Assembly (NCBI GenBank): GCA_016199545.1
Contig: JACQGN010000220.1
Coordinates: 1 to 36,697 of the forward strand
Direction: 5' to 3'
Length of the DNA: 36,697 nucleotides
DNA from: Betaproteobacteria bacterium
GTDB taxonomy: Bacteria; Pseudomonadota; Gammaproteobacteria; Burkholderiales; SG8-41
How positions within the stretch are numbered: position 1 is the first letter of the stretch; each line of letters begins with the position of its first letter. Under the pieces are notes generated by a model. The model ran no database searches and was not told the origin of the DNA. It worked only from the letters and a program-made list of their open reading frames with translations. Both the position numbers and the translations under genes were made by a program. Below are positions 22,443 to 29,663 of the stretch, one piece after another.

Positions 22443-23645
22443 ATGCCTGGTTCATTGCCGTTGTCCAATCTACGGGTCGTCGAGTTCTGCCATGTCGTCA
22501 TGGGCCCGACCTGTGGCCTGGTGCTCGCCGATCTGGGCGCCGAAGTGATCAAGATCGAACCGCTCGATGGTGATCACACGCGGAAGTTGACGGCCTCGGG
22601 AGCGGGCTTCTTTCCGACCTACAACCGCAACAAGAAAAGCTTCGCGGTCGATCTCAAGTCGGACGCGGGGCGCGGGATCGTGCTCGATCTGATCAAGAGC
22701 GCGGATGTCGTGACCGAGAATTTCCGTCCCGGTGCGATGGACAAACTGGGTTTCGGCTATGAAGCGCTCCAAAAAGTGAAATCCGATCTGATTTATTGCT
22801 CGCTCAAGGGATTTCTCCCCGGGCCGTACGAACATCGCGCCGGGCTCGACGAGACGGCCCAGATGATGGGCGGGCTCGCCTACATGACCGGCGGCAGGGA
22901 GCGCCCATTGCGCGCCGGAGCATCGGTCAACGACGTGATGGGCGGCATGTTCGGGGCGATCGCCATCCTCGCCGCGATACGAGAGCGCGGTGAGACGGGC
23001 CGCGGGCAGTACGTGAAAAGCGCGCTATTTGAAAATTGCGCATTCCTCATGGGGCAGCACATGATGGAGGGATTCATGACCGGGAAGCCCGTGGCGCCGA
23101 TGCCGGACCGCATCCGGGCCTGGGCGGTGTACGACACCTTCCGGACCGCCGACGGCGAGCGGGTGTTCGTCGGCGTCGTGACCGACACGCAATGGAAGAT
23201 CTTCTGCGGGGCGTTCGGGCTGAAGGAACTGCTGGCCGATCCTTCGCTCACCACGAATCCGCGGCGCGTCGAAGCGCGCCCGCGCATCATTCCGGTCGTG
23301 ACGAAGATATTCGGCGCGATGACCAAGCAGCAGGTGCTCGACAAGTGCGAAGAGCTGGGATTGCCCTACGCGCCGATCGCCAAGCCCGAAGACCTGTTCG
23401 ATGACCCGCACCTCAAGGCTTCCGGCGGACTCGCCGAGCTCACTCTGCTCAACGGTATCAAGACCCGCGTTCCGGCACTGCCGATCGAGATGGACGGGAA
23501 ACGCTTCGGCACGCGACTTGACTTGCCCCAGGTCGGCGCGCATACGCGCGAAGTGCTGGAGGGTTTGGGTTATACCGGCGCCGAGATCGGGCGATTGATC
23601 GACCAGGGTGTCGTGCGGGCGTTCGAATCGAGTGGCCTGCGCTGA
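22443..23645 (+). CDS. CaiB/BaiF-family CoA-transferase
   Basis: 400 residues, normal for class III CoA-transferases. Family motifs are LRVVEFCHVVMGPTCG, LADLGAEVIKIEPL, NRNKKSFAVDLKS, ENFRPGAMDKLG and the catalytic region AGLDETAQMMGG with D136 as the predicted nucleophile that carries the CoA thioester. The C-terminal part has the YAPIAKPEDLFDDPHL motif. It would move CoA between carboxylic acids. It leads a same-strand group with D-tartrate dehydratase (18 bases downstream), an AroQ-fold protein and an HpcH/HpaI aldolase, so a hydroxy- or dicarboxylic acid substrate is likely; which one cannot be read from sequence. Confidence 0.93.
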   Translation: MPGSLPLSNLRVVEFCHVVMGPTCGLVLADLGAEVIKIEPLDGDHTRKLTASGAGFFPTYNRNKKSFAVDLKSDAGRGIVLDLIKSADVVTENFRPGAMDKLGFGYEALQKVKSDLIYCSLKGFLPGPYEHRAGLDETAQMMGGLAYMTGGRERPLRAGASVNDVMGGMFGAIAILAAIRERGETGRGQYVKSALFENCAFLMGQHMMEGFMTGKPVAPMPDRIRAWAVYDTFRTADGERVFVGVVTDTQWKIFCGAFGLKELLADPSLTTNPRRVEARPRIIPVVTKIFGAMTKQQVLDKCEELGLPYAPIAKPEDLFDDPHLKASGGLAELTLLNGIKTRVPALPIEMDGKRFGTRLDLPQVGAHTREVLEGLGYTGAEIGRLIDQGVVRAFESSGLR

Positions 23646-23663
23646 TACGGGGAGGCCGGCAGC

Positions 23664-24833
23664 ATGAGCGTTCGCATCATCGACGTGCGCGAGATCACGA
23701 AGCCGATCTCGTCGCCCATCCGCAACGCCTACATCGATTTCACGAAAATGACGACCAGCGTGGTCGCGGTCGTGACCGACGCGGTGCGCGACGGCAAGCG
23801 CGTGGTGGGCTACGGCTTCAACTCGAACGGCCGCTACGGGCAGGGCGGATTGATCCGCGAGCGCTTTGCGCCGCGCCTGCTCGAGGCCGATCCGACGACG
23901 CTTCTCGACGTCACGGGCGAAAACCTTGATCCTGACCGCATCTGGAACACGATGATGATGAACGAGAAGCCGGGCGGGCACGGCGAGCGCTCGGTGGCGG
24001 TGGGCACGATCGACATGGCGGTGTGGGATGCAGTGGCGAAGATCGCGGGCAAGCCCCTGTTCCGGCTGCTCGCGGAACGATATGCAGTCGCAGCCGATCC
24101 GCGGGTTTTCGTCTATGCCGCGGGGGGCTATTACTATCCAGGCAAGGGGTTCGAAGCCTTGCGCGCGGAGATGCGCGGCTACCTCGATCGCGGCTACACC
24201 GTGGTCAAGATGAAAATCGGGGGCGCGGAGATCGCGGAGGATCAGCGGCGCATCGAGGCGGTGCTTGCCGAGATCGACGGGGGGGCGACGTTGGCGGTCG
24301 ACGCCAACGGCCGCTTCGATCTCGCCACTGCGATCGACTACGCCAGGATGCTGCGGCAGTACCCCCTCTACTGGTTCGAGGAGGCGGGCGATCCGCTCGA
24401 CTACGCGCTCCAGGCGGCGGTCGCGGAATTCTATCCGGGGGCGATGGCGACCGGCGAGAATCTCTTCAGCCACCAGGACGCGCGCAACCTGCTGCGCTAT
24501 GCCGGCATGCGTCCGGACCGCGACTGGCTCCAGTTCGACTGCGCGCTGTCATACGGCCTGTGCGAATACCTGCGCATGCTGGAGGTGGTGAAAGCCTCGG
24601 GCTGGTCGCTGCAGCGCTGCATTCCGCATGGCGGGCACCAGATGTCGCTCAACATCGCAGCCGGCCTCCGGCTCGGCGGAAACGAGAACTATCCCGATCT
24701 CTTCCAGCCGTACGGCGGGTTTCCAGACGGGGTCAGGGTCGAGAACGGGCATATCACGATGCCGGAACTGCCTGGCATCGGCTTCGAGGGAAAAGCAGAT
24801 CTCTTCCGCGTGATGCGCGAGCTGGCGCATTAG
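23664..24833 (+). CDS. tarD: D-tartrate dehydratase (enolase superfamily)
   Basis: 389 residues. It belongs to the mandelate racemase/muconate-lactonising group. From memory it closely follows the characterised Bradyrhizobium japonicum D-tartrate dehydratase, including SVRIIDVREITKPISSPIRN and the numbering of catalytic residues: K184 in VVKMKIGG, metal ligands D213 (VDANG), E239 (WFEEAGDP) and E265 (ATGENL), and the general acid H322 (CIPHGGHQ). The reaction dehydrates D-tartrate to oxaloacetate in the cytoplasm. Coupling with a CoA-transferase and an aldolase in one cluster suggests use of tartrate or a related hydroxy acid as carbon source. No transporter or regulator for it is visible nearby. 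Confidence 0.9.
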   Translation: MSVRIIDVREITKPISSPIRNAYIDFTKMTTSVVAVVTDAVRDGKRVVGYGFNSNGRYGQGGLIRERFAPRLLEADPTTLLDVTGENLDPDRIWNTMMMNEKPGGHGERSVAVGTIDMAVWDAVAKIAGKPLFRLLAERYAVAADPRVFVYAAGGYYYPGKGFEALRAEMRGYLDRGYTVVKMKIGGAEIAEDQRRIEAVLAEIDGGATLAVDANGRFDLATAIDYARMLRQYPLYWFEEAGDPLDYALQAAVAEFYPGAMATGENLFSHQDARNLLRYAGMRPDRDWLQFDCALSYGLCEYLRMLEVVKASGWSLQRCIPHGGHQMSLNIAAGLRLGGNENYPDLFQPYGGFPDGVRVENGHITMPELPGIGFEGKADLFRVMRELAH

Positions 24834-24861
24834 CGCCCTGCGGAGAACGCCGAGCGCTGTC

Positions 24862-24897
24862 TTTGCGAGGAGGCGGAAGGCGACGAAGCAACCTCGC
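24862..24897. repeat. Single-arm copy of the TTGCGAGG intergenic repeat
   Basis: TTTGCGAGGAGGCGGAAGGC followed by GACGAAGCAACCTCG matches one arm of the inverted repeat at 17689-17790. It lies between tarD and the AroQ-like gene. Confidence 0.6.
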
Positions 24898-24960
24898 GGC
24901 GGGCGCGCTGCACGGTTGAATGTTACACTTGGGTGATCATCGGTTCCGAGGAGGCAGGAC

Positions 24961-25395
24961 ATGCCGAAAGTACTGATCGTTCACGGCGCGGGCATGAACA
25001 TGCGCGGAAAAGTCCAGACCGAAATCTTCGGTCCGATGACGCTGCCCGAATACGACGAGCACATCCGGAAGTACGCCGGTGAATTGGGTATCGAAGTGGA
25101 CATCTTCCACTCGAATGTCGAAGGCGAGGTGATCAACCGCTTCTACGCCGCGCACGATCGTGGCGCGCACGCCGCGATCATCAATCCCGCCGGATTTACG
25201 AGGGGCTATCCCGCGCTGGCGGCGGCAATCGCGCAGGTGAAGTTTCCCACCATCGAGCTTCACATCTCGAATCCGGCGCGGCGCGGAGGGGTGTCGGAGA
25301 TTGCGCCGGTGTGCCGCGGCGTGATCACCGGTTTTGGGATCTTCGGCTACTACCTGGCCCTGCGCGGCCTGCGGGACATGCTCGCCGCAAAATAG
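24961..25395 (+). CDS. AroQ-fold protein (type II dehydroquinase relative), divergent
   Basis: 144 residues, the size of type II 3-dehydroquinate dehydratases, with the family path visible: VLIVHGAGMNMRG for the usual VLNGPNLNLLG, SNVEGEVINRF for the SNxEGELID motif, INPAGF for INPxAYT, ELHISN for EVHLSN, and CRGVITGFGIFGYYLAL. Several catalytic positions differ: the lid Tyr of the IYG motif is Phe23, the GPN motif is GAG, the T-H-T-S histidine is replaced (FTRGYPAL), and the REEFRHHS loop is shortened to ARRGGVSE. It is therefore unlikely to make dehydroshikimate. Lying between tarD and an aldolase gene, it probably acts on a pathway metabolite. Confidence 0.8.
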   Translation: MPKVLIVHGAGMNMRGKVQTEIFGPMTLPEYDEHIRKYAGELGIEVDIFHSNVEGEVINRFYAAHDRGAHAAIINPAGFTRGYPALAAAIAQVKFPTIELHISNPARRGGVSEIAPVCRGVITGFGIFGYYLALRGLRDMLAAK

Positions 25396-25476
25396 CGCGC
25401 GCCGCGGCCGGCACGAATCGAATGAGCAGGTGTTCAACGGGGCCGACCGCCGAACGATTATTCCACGGAGACCAAT

Positions 25477-26274
25477 ATGGCAGAAGCGGTATCCATTCCC
25501 AATCCCGTCAAGGAATTGCTGAAGGCGGGCAAGGTCGCGCTCGGCATGAACGTGAGGCTGGCGCGCTCGGGCGATATCGCCCGCATCGCGAAAACGTGCG
25601 GCCACGACTTCATCTTCATCGACGCCCAGCACTCGCTTTATAGCGTGGAGACGATCGGCCACATCGCCCAGGCGGCGCTCGGTTGCGGGATTTCCCCGCT
25701 GGTGCGGGTGCGCAGCGTCGATGATCCCGACACGCAGGTGCTGCTGGATAACGGTGTGACCGGAATCGTATTCCCTGACGTGAGCACGGCGGCGGAGGCG
25801 CGCCGGGCGGTGATCCGCGCCAGATTCCCGCCGGTCGGCAAACGGTCGGCGGCCGGCGCCTACACGATCCTCGACTATAGAGCGGTGCCGATGGGGCAGT
25901 TGGTACGGGCGCTCGACGATAACGCGCTGGTGGTGTGCATGATCGAGACCCGCGAGGGCCTCGAAAACGTCGAGGAGATCGCCGCGGTCGAAGGCATCGA
26001 TGTGATCCACGTCGGATCGAACGACCTGCTCACCGGCCTCGGCATGCCGGGCGCATTCGGCAGTCCCGAGCATATCGCCGCGCTGGACCGCGTGATCGCG
26101 GTGACGAAGGCGCACGGCAAGATTCCGGGCGTGGGCGGCGATCGCAACGTGGCGCGCCAGGCAGAATTCATCCGCAAAGGCGCGCGCTTCATCACCACCA
26201 ACAGCGAAATCGCGTTCATCCTCGCTGAAGGCGCGCGCGTGACCGGGGAGCTGCGTCGCGCGCTCGGTTCGTGA
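25477..26274 (+). CDS. HpcH/HpaI-family aldolase
   Basis: 265 residues; ATG at 25477 with GGAG upstream. Class II pyruvate aldolase features are seen: GMNVRLARSGDIARIAKTCG, the FIFIDAQHSLY segment where most members have DxEH, the metal-ligand Glu in CMIETREGLENV, and VGSNDLLTGLGMPG where relatives have GPxDLS with the second metal-ligand Asp. The family cleaves or forms 4-hydroxy-2-oxo acids to pyruvate or oxaloacetate plus an aldehyde. As last gene of the tarD cluster it could handle a C4 or longer hydroxy-oxo acid. The Ser in GSND and Gln in DAQH are departures from the usual motifs. Confidence 0.9.
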   Translation: MAEAVSIPNPVKELLKAGKVALGMNVRLARSGDIARIAKTCGHDFIFIDAQHSLYSVETIGHIAQAALGCGISPLVRVRSVDDPDTQVLLDNGVTGIVFPDVSTAAEARRAVIRARFPPVGKRSAAGAYTILDYRAVPMGQLVRALDDNALVVCMIETREGLENVEEIAAVEGIDVIHVGSNDLLTGLGMPGAFGSPEHIAALDRVIAVTKAHGKIPGVGGDRNVARQAEFIRKGARFITTNSEIAFILAEGARVTGELRRALGS

Positions 26275-26376
26275 CCGGCAGAGACCGCGATGCCGCTTTC
26301 AGAATGCTTCCGGTCGAAAATCCAGCGCGGCTTTACCGTTTCCGAGCCAGGCAAGTGGTGACAACGACTCACCTGA

Positions 26377-26394
26377 CTCGCCCCGCGGGGCGAG
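26377..26394. terminator. Palindrome CTCGCCC-CGCG-GGGCGAG between convergent genes
   Basis: A perfect 7-base G/C stem with a CGCG loop, placed between the ends of the aldolase gene (plus) and the small membrane protein gene (minus). It has no U-tract, so it is at best a hairpin that assists termination in both directions. Confidence 0.4.
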
Positions 26395-26402
26395 CGCCCG
26401 CG

Positions 26403-26723
26403 TCACAGCGAGCCGCGGAGCGCGTAGCGGCCGATGAAGTAGACGCCGGCCGCCATCAGGGCATACAGCACGTAGGTGGGGTACTTCTTGTTGTACCTGC
26501 CGTGCGCGACGCGGTGATCGTACCAGATCGCGCCGATGATGACCGCGACGATGGTCGCCGGGATCATGGCACCCGGATGCAGCAGGTAGAGTTCAAATGC
26601 CTTGTCGAGCGCGGCCGCGCCCCAACCCGCCTGCCGGAACGTGTGATAGAGGAGGCCACCAATGCCGGCGATCACCAGCACGACGATGACGAACGACTCC
26701 AGGAAGTCGCGGATCAGCTTCAA
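26403..26723 (-). CDS. Small three-helix membrane protein
   Basis: 106 residues. The start is a TTG at 26721-26723 supported by GGAGG five bases upstream. There are three hydrophobic helices: about 10-30 (SFVIVVLVIAGIGGLLYHTF), 50-68 (PGAMIPATIVAVIIGAIWY) and 84-101 (TYVLYALMAAGVYFIGRY), separated by short loops with charged residues. No catalytic motif is seen, and I do not recognise the family. It is convergent with the aldolase gene and divergent from tsaB. Confidence 0.65.
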   Translation of the reverse strand: MKLIRDFLESFVIVVLVIAGIGGLLYHTFRQAGWGAAALDKAFELYLLHPGAMIPATIVAVIIGAIWYDHRVAHGRYNKKYPTYVLYALMAAGVYFIGRYALRGSL

Positions 26724-26983
26724 CGATTCCTCCGGTGTACGGCGGCCGAAGCAGGCCGCCTGGGGGAAGCCCTGAAACTATTGTAGCAGCGTACCGTTGT
26801 CACGGGGGCGCCATTGCAGGCTGTCACGGAAGAGTGCCTTGCGGCTGGGCAGGAAGGGAAACCGGGAACGCGAATTATACGCTTGCGGGGGACCGCCGCC
26901 CGCCCGCCGCCGGCATGCCGGGGGTTAAAATGCCGCACTCGTAACACTTCCCACGCCGACGACCGGCCGCGGTTCCTCATCGC

Positions 26984-27658
26984 TTGAACATTCTCGCCCT
27001 CGACACCTCGAGCGAATATTGCTCCGTCGCGCTATGGCGAGACGGGGCTCTGGATGCGCGCGAGGTGCATGCCGGGCAGCGGCACTCCGAGCTCGTTCTG
27101 GCAATGGTCGATGAATTGCTCGGGCGCCATCACATGGATGTGATGACGCTCGACGGCATCGCGTATGGCGCGGGCCCCGGCTCGTTCACCGGGCTGCGCA
27201 TCGCCTGCGGGGTGACGCAGGGGCTCGCGTTTGCCGCGCGGATTCCGGTGGTCGGAATTGAGACGTCGCTCGCGATGGCGGAACGCGCCGCGGCCGATCG
27301 CGTTGTGTGTTGCATCGACGCACGCATGCACGAGATCTACCACGCGGCGTACGAACGGCGTGAAGGCGCCTGGCGCGTCGTGCACGGCCCGAGCGTGGTG
27401 CCGCCGCACGCCGCGCCGCCGCTCCCGGGGAACGCCTGGTTCGCGGCGGGCAACGGATTCGCAGTCTATCGCGAAGATCTGATGTCGCGTTACGCGGGAT
27501 GCCTGGGCGGGCTCGACGCCGACCTGCATCCGCGCGCGCAGGAAGTTGCGCGCCTTGCGCTGCCCGCGTTCGAGGCGGGCCGCGGCGTGGACGCAGCGCT
27601 CGCCGCGCCTCTTTACATCCGCGACAGGGTCGCATTGAAGACGCACGAACAGCGATGA
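26984..27658 (+). CDS. tsaB: tRNA threonylcarbamoyladenosine biosynthesis protein TsaB
   Basis: 224 residues from a TTG at 26984 (reads MNILALDTSSEYCSVAL). TsaB is the non-catalytic ASKHA-fold partner of TsaD in making t6A37 on ANN-decoding tRNAs. Motifs: LALDTSSE, HSELVLAMVDELL, the signature YGAGPGSFTGLRIACGVTQG near residue 70, and CCIDARMHEIY. No canonical ribosome-binding site precedes the TTG. The gene overlaps rimI by four bases (ATGA), and rimI overlaps the glycosylase gene the same way, the standard tsaB-rimI-udg operon of betaproteobacteria. Confidence 0.95.
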   Translation: MNILALDTSSEYCSVALWRDGALDAREVHAGQRHSELVLAMVDELLGRHHMDVMTLDGIAYGAGPGSFTGLRIACGVTQGLAFAARIPVVGIETSLAMAERAAADRVVCCIDARMHEIYHAAYERREGAWRVVHGPSVVPPHAAPPLPGNAWFAAGNGFAVYREDLMSRYAGCLGGLDADLHPRAQEVARLALPAFEAGRGVDAALAAPLYIRDRVALKTHEQR

Positions 27659-28116
27659 GCGCGCAGCTCGAAACCATGCTTCGCTATCGCCGCATGAGCG
27701 AGGCCGATCTCGCCACTGTCATGGCGATCGAGAATGCCGTCTACACGCATCCCTGGACGCGCGGCAACTTCGTCGACTCGCTGAATGCGGGTTATCCCTG
27801 CCGGGTGGCGGAACGTGCCGGCGCGATCGTCGGCTATTGCGTCGTCGCGGTTGCGGCGAGTGAAGCGCACCTGCTCAACCTGACCGTCGCAGGGGCATGG
27901 CAGCGCATGGGGCTCGGCAGTGCGATGCTGCAGTTCGCGATCACCCTCGCGAAGGAGCGGGCTGCGCAAAGGATCTTCCTCGAAGTGCGCGTTTCCAACT
28001 TTGCGGCGCGCGCCCTTTACGCGCGCTCAGGGTTTCGCGAGATCGGCACGCGCCAAGACTATTACGCGGCGCACGGGGGCCGGGAGGACGCACGGGTGCT
28101 GGAGCGCGTGCTATGA
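27655..28116 (+). CDS. rimI: Ribosomal-protein-S18-alanine N-acetyltransferase
   Basis: 153 residues. A GNAT acetyltransferase with the acetyl-CoA-binding stretch LLNLTVAGAWQRMGLGSAML (Q/RxxGxG/A motif) near residue 80-99, preceded by MAIENAVYTHPWTRGNF typical of RimI, and followed by IFLEVRVSNFAARALYARSGF and the YY(A) segment near 135. RimI acetylates the N-terminal alanine of ribosomal protein S18. It starts inside the tsaB stop and its own stop overlaps the next start, so translation of the three genes is coupled. Confidence 0.95.
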   Translation: MSAQLETMLRYRRMSEADLATVMAIENAVYTHPWTRGNFVDSLNAGYPCRVAERAGAIVGYCVVAVAASEAHLLNLTVAGAWQRMGLGSAMLQFAITLAKERAAQRIFLEVRVSNFAARALYARSGFREIGTRQDYYAAHGGREDARVLERVL

Positions 28117-29441
28117 GCAGCCGGCGCGACGAAATGCTGAAGGAGATGGGGCTGTGGCCCCGCTGGCGGCTGCGCCAAGGTGATGCGCCCTTGGGGGGAA
28201 GCGGTAGCGCAGGCGACTCGCCTGCAGCGGCGCCGCTGGCGCAAGGAGTTCACAGTCGCGGTTATCTGCCCCATCTCAAGGCGGAAGGTGGGGTCTATTT
28301 TGTCACGTTTCGCCTCGCAAACTCGTTGCCGGGCGACGTATTGCGTCAACTGGAAACGCTGACTCCCGAACAAAGGTCGTCGCAGATCGACGAGCACCTC
28401 GACGCTGGCTACGGCGAAGCGTGGCTCGCCGTCCCGGAGATCGCAAATGCCCTTAGAAACGCACTGCTGCATTTCGATGGCAGTCGTTATCGCCTCCGGG
28501 CGTGGGTCATCATGCCGAATCACGTCCATCTCCTGATCGAACCGCTGGGCAAGCATTCATTGTCCGAGGTCCTGCAGGGAGTCAAATCGGTCAGCGCACA
28601 TGAAGCAAACAGAATACTGGGGCGAGAAGGGGCGTTCTGGCAACCGGAAAGTTACGATCATCTGGTTCGCGACTCCGGGGACTTCGACCGTTGCCACGAG
28701 TACGTCTTGCAAAACCCGGTGAAGGCCGGACTGGTAAGTGCCGCCCATGAGTATCCGTTTTCCAGCGGATTTCGGGGAGCGAGTTCGATAGCAGCCAAGC
28801 ACGTTCCAGGGCGTGCAGGCGGGGCGCCTGCGCTACGCGACGATCGCCGGGCGCGCATCATGCGGATGGACTGGAGCGAGCTCAAGGCGTGTGTCGCGTC
28901 CTGCGTGGACTGCGAGTTGCATGCCAGGCGCAACAAGACGGTATTCGGCGTCGGCGACGAGCAGGCGAGCTGGCTGTTCGTAGGTGAAGGTCCCGGCGCG
29001 GACGAGGACGCGCAGGGCGAGCCGTTCGTCGGCCAGGCCGGCCGGCTGCTCGACAGCATGCTGGCGGCGATCGAGCTCAAGCGCGGTCACGACGTCTATA
29101 TTGGAAACATCGTCAAATGCCGCCCTCCCGGCAACCGCAACCCGCAACCGCAGGAGGCGCTGGCGTGCGAGCCGTACCTGCAGCGGCAGATCGAGCTCAT
29201 CCAACCCGCGCTGATCGTGGCGCTCGGCAAGGTCGCCGCGGTGAATCTGCTTGGGCGCGAGGCGACGATCGCCAGCCTTCGCGGCAAGGTGCACGAGTAC
29301 CGTGGCACTCCGCTTATCGTGACCTATCACCCCGCGTATCTGTTGCGCAGCCTGCCCGACAAGGCCAAGGCGTGGGCCGATCTGTGCTTTGCCGTGGACA
29401 CCATGCGCGGCTTGAAGGAGCGGGTGACCCCCACAATTTAG
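28113..29441 (+). CDS. Uracil-DNA glycosylase (family 4/5) carrying an in-frame RAYT transposase domain
   Basis: 442 residues. Residues 1-30 (MSSRRDEMLKEMGLWPRWRL...) are the usual start of betaproteobacterial glycosylases encoded after rimI. Residues about 31-242 are a REP-associated tyrosine transposase: GVYFVTFRLANSLPG, the HUH pair H137/H139 in MPNHVHLLIEP, and catalytic Y197 in CHEYVLQNPVKAGL. Residues about 250-435 are the glycosylase: Cys pair CVDCELH, GEGPGADEDAQGEPFVGQAG, KCRPPGNRNPQP, a Cys in ACEPYL (together the four [4Fe-4S] ligands) and HPAYLLRS. The enzyme removes uracil from deaminated DNA. The insert keeps the frame and lies in the flexible linker, so the glycosylase may still work. 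Last gene of tsaB-rimI-udg. Confidence 0.9.
   Translation: MSSRRDEMLKEMGLWPRWRLRQGDAPLGGSGSAGDSPAAAPLAQGVHSRGYLPHLKAEGGVYFVTFRLANSLPGDVLRQLETLTPEQRSSQIDEHLDAGYGEAWLAVPEIANALRNALLHFDGSRYRLRAWVIMPNHVHLLIEPLGKHSLSEVLQGVKSVSAHEANRILGREGAFWQPESYDHLVRDSGDFDRCHEYVLQNPVKAGLVSAAHEYPFSSGFRGASSIAAKHVPGRAGGAPALRDDRRARIMRMDWSELKACVASCVDCELHARRNKTVFGVGDEQASWLFVGEGPGADEDAQGEPFVGQAGRLLDSMLAAIELKRGHDVYIGNIVKCRPPGNRNPQPQEALACEPYLQRQIELIQPALIVALGKVAAVNLLGREATIASLRGKVHEYRGTPLIVTYHPAYLLRSLPDKAKAWADLCFAVDTMRGLKERVTPTI
28204..28225 (+). repeat. Left REP hairpin
   Basis: GTAG head, perfect 7-base stem (28209-28215 with 28219-28225), loop ACT at 28216-28218. Confidence 0.85.
28815..28836 (-). repeat. Right REP hairpin, inverted
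   Basis: Reverse complement of the left copy apart from the 3-base loop; the GTAG head is at 28836-28833 on the minus strand, so both heads point outward. Confidence 0.85.
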
Positions 29442-29454
29442 TGCGAAAATGCGT

Positions 29455-29652
29455 GGCTGACAGGGCGTGACCGACAGGGCGTGACCGACAGGGCGTGACC
29501 GACAGGGCGTGACTGACAGGGCGTGACTGATAGGGCGTGACCGGTGCGGCGCAATCGGCAAGAACGTTGCCAGTCACGCATCTGGAGTTACGATTCATCA
29601 GTCACGAGTCACCAGTCACGAGTCACGAGTCACGATTCATCAGTCACGTAAC
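29455..29652. repeat. Heptanucleotide-period arrays upstream of lemA (site 4)
   Basis: Left arm: a 14-base unit GTGACCGACAGGGC starting at 29467, 29481, 29495, 29509, 29523 and 29537, drifting towards the end. Right arm (29591-29648): 7-base units CAGTCAC/GAGTCAC with two GATTCAT variants. The arms face each other (GTGAC versus GTCAC). They fill almost the whole gap between the glycosylase stop and the lemA start. Confidence 0.9.
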
Positions 29653-29663
29653 GGAGAACGATC

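Larger units (their letters stand above)
28204..28836 (+). mobile_element. RAYT transposase cassette bounded by inverted REP hairpins
   Basis: 633 bases, exactly 211 codons, inside the glycosylase gene. Each end is a REP-like element: a GTAGC head then GCAGGCG-loop-CGCCTGC. The left copy is 28204-28225 (loop ACT). The right copy, 28815-28836, is its reverse complement (loop CCC on the complementary strand) and is otherwise identical over all 22 positions. GTAG/GTGG heads preceding a hairpin are the recognition feature of RAYTs. The transposase coding part (about 28250-28790) has intact HxH and Tyr residues. No target-site duplication is apparent at the borders. Confidence 0.85.

Noticed and set aside
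23025-26115. Minus-strand ORFs of 482 and 392 codons opposite caiB, tarD and the aldolase gene
   Set aside because: They are antisense to genes with intact catalytic motifs and have Arg/His-rich shadow composition.
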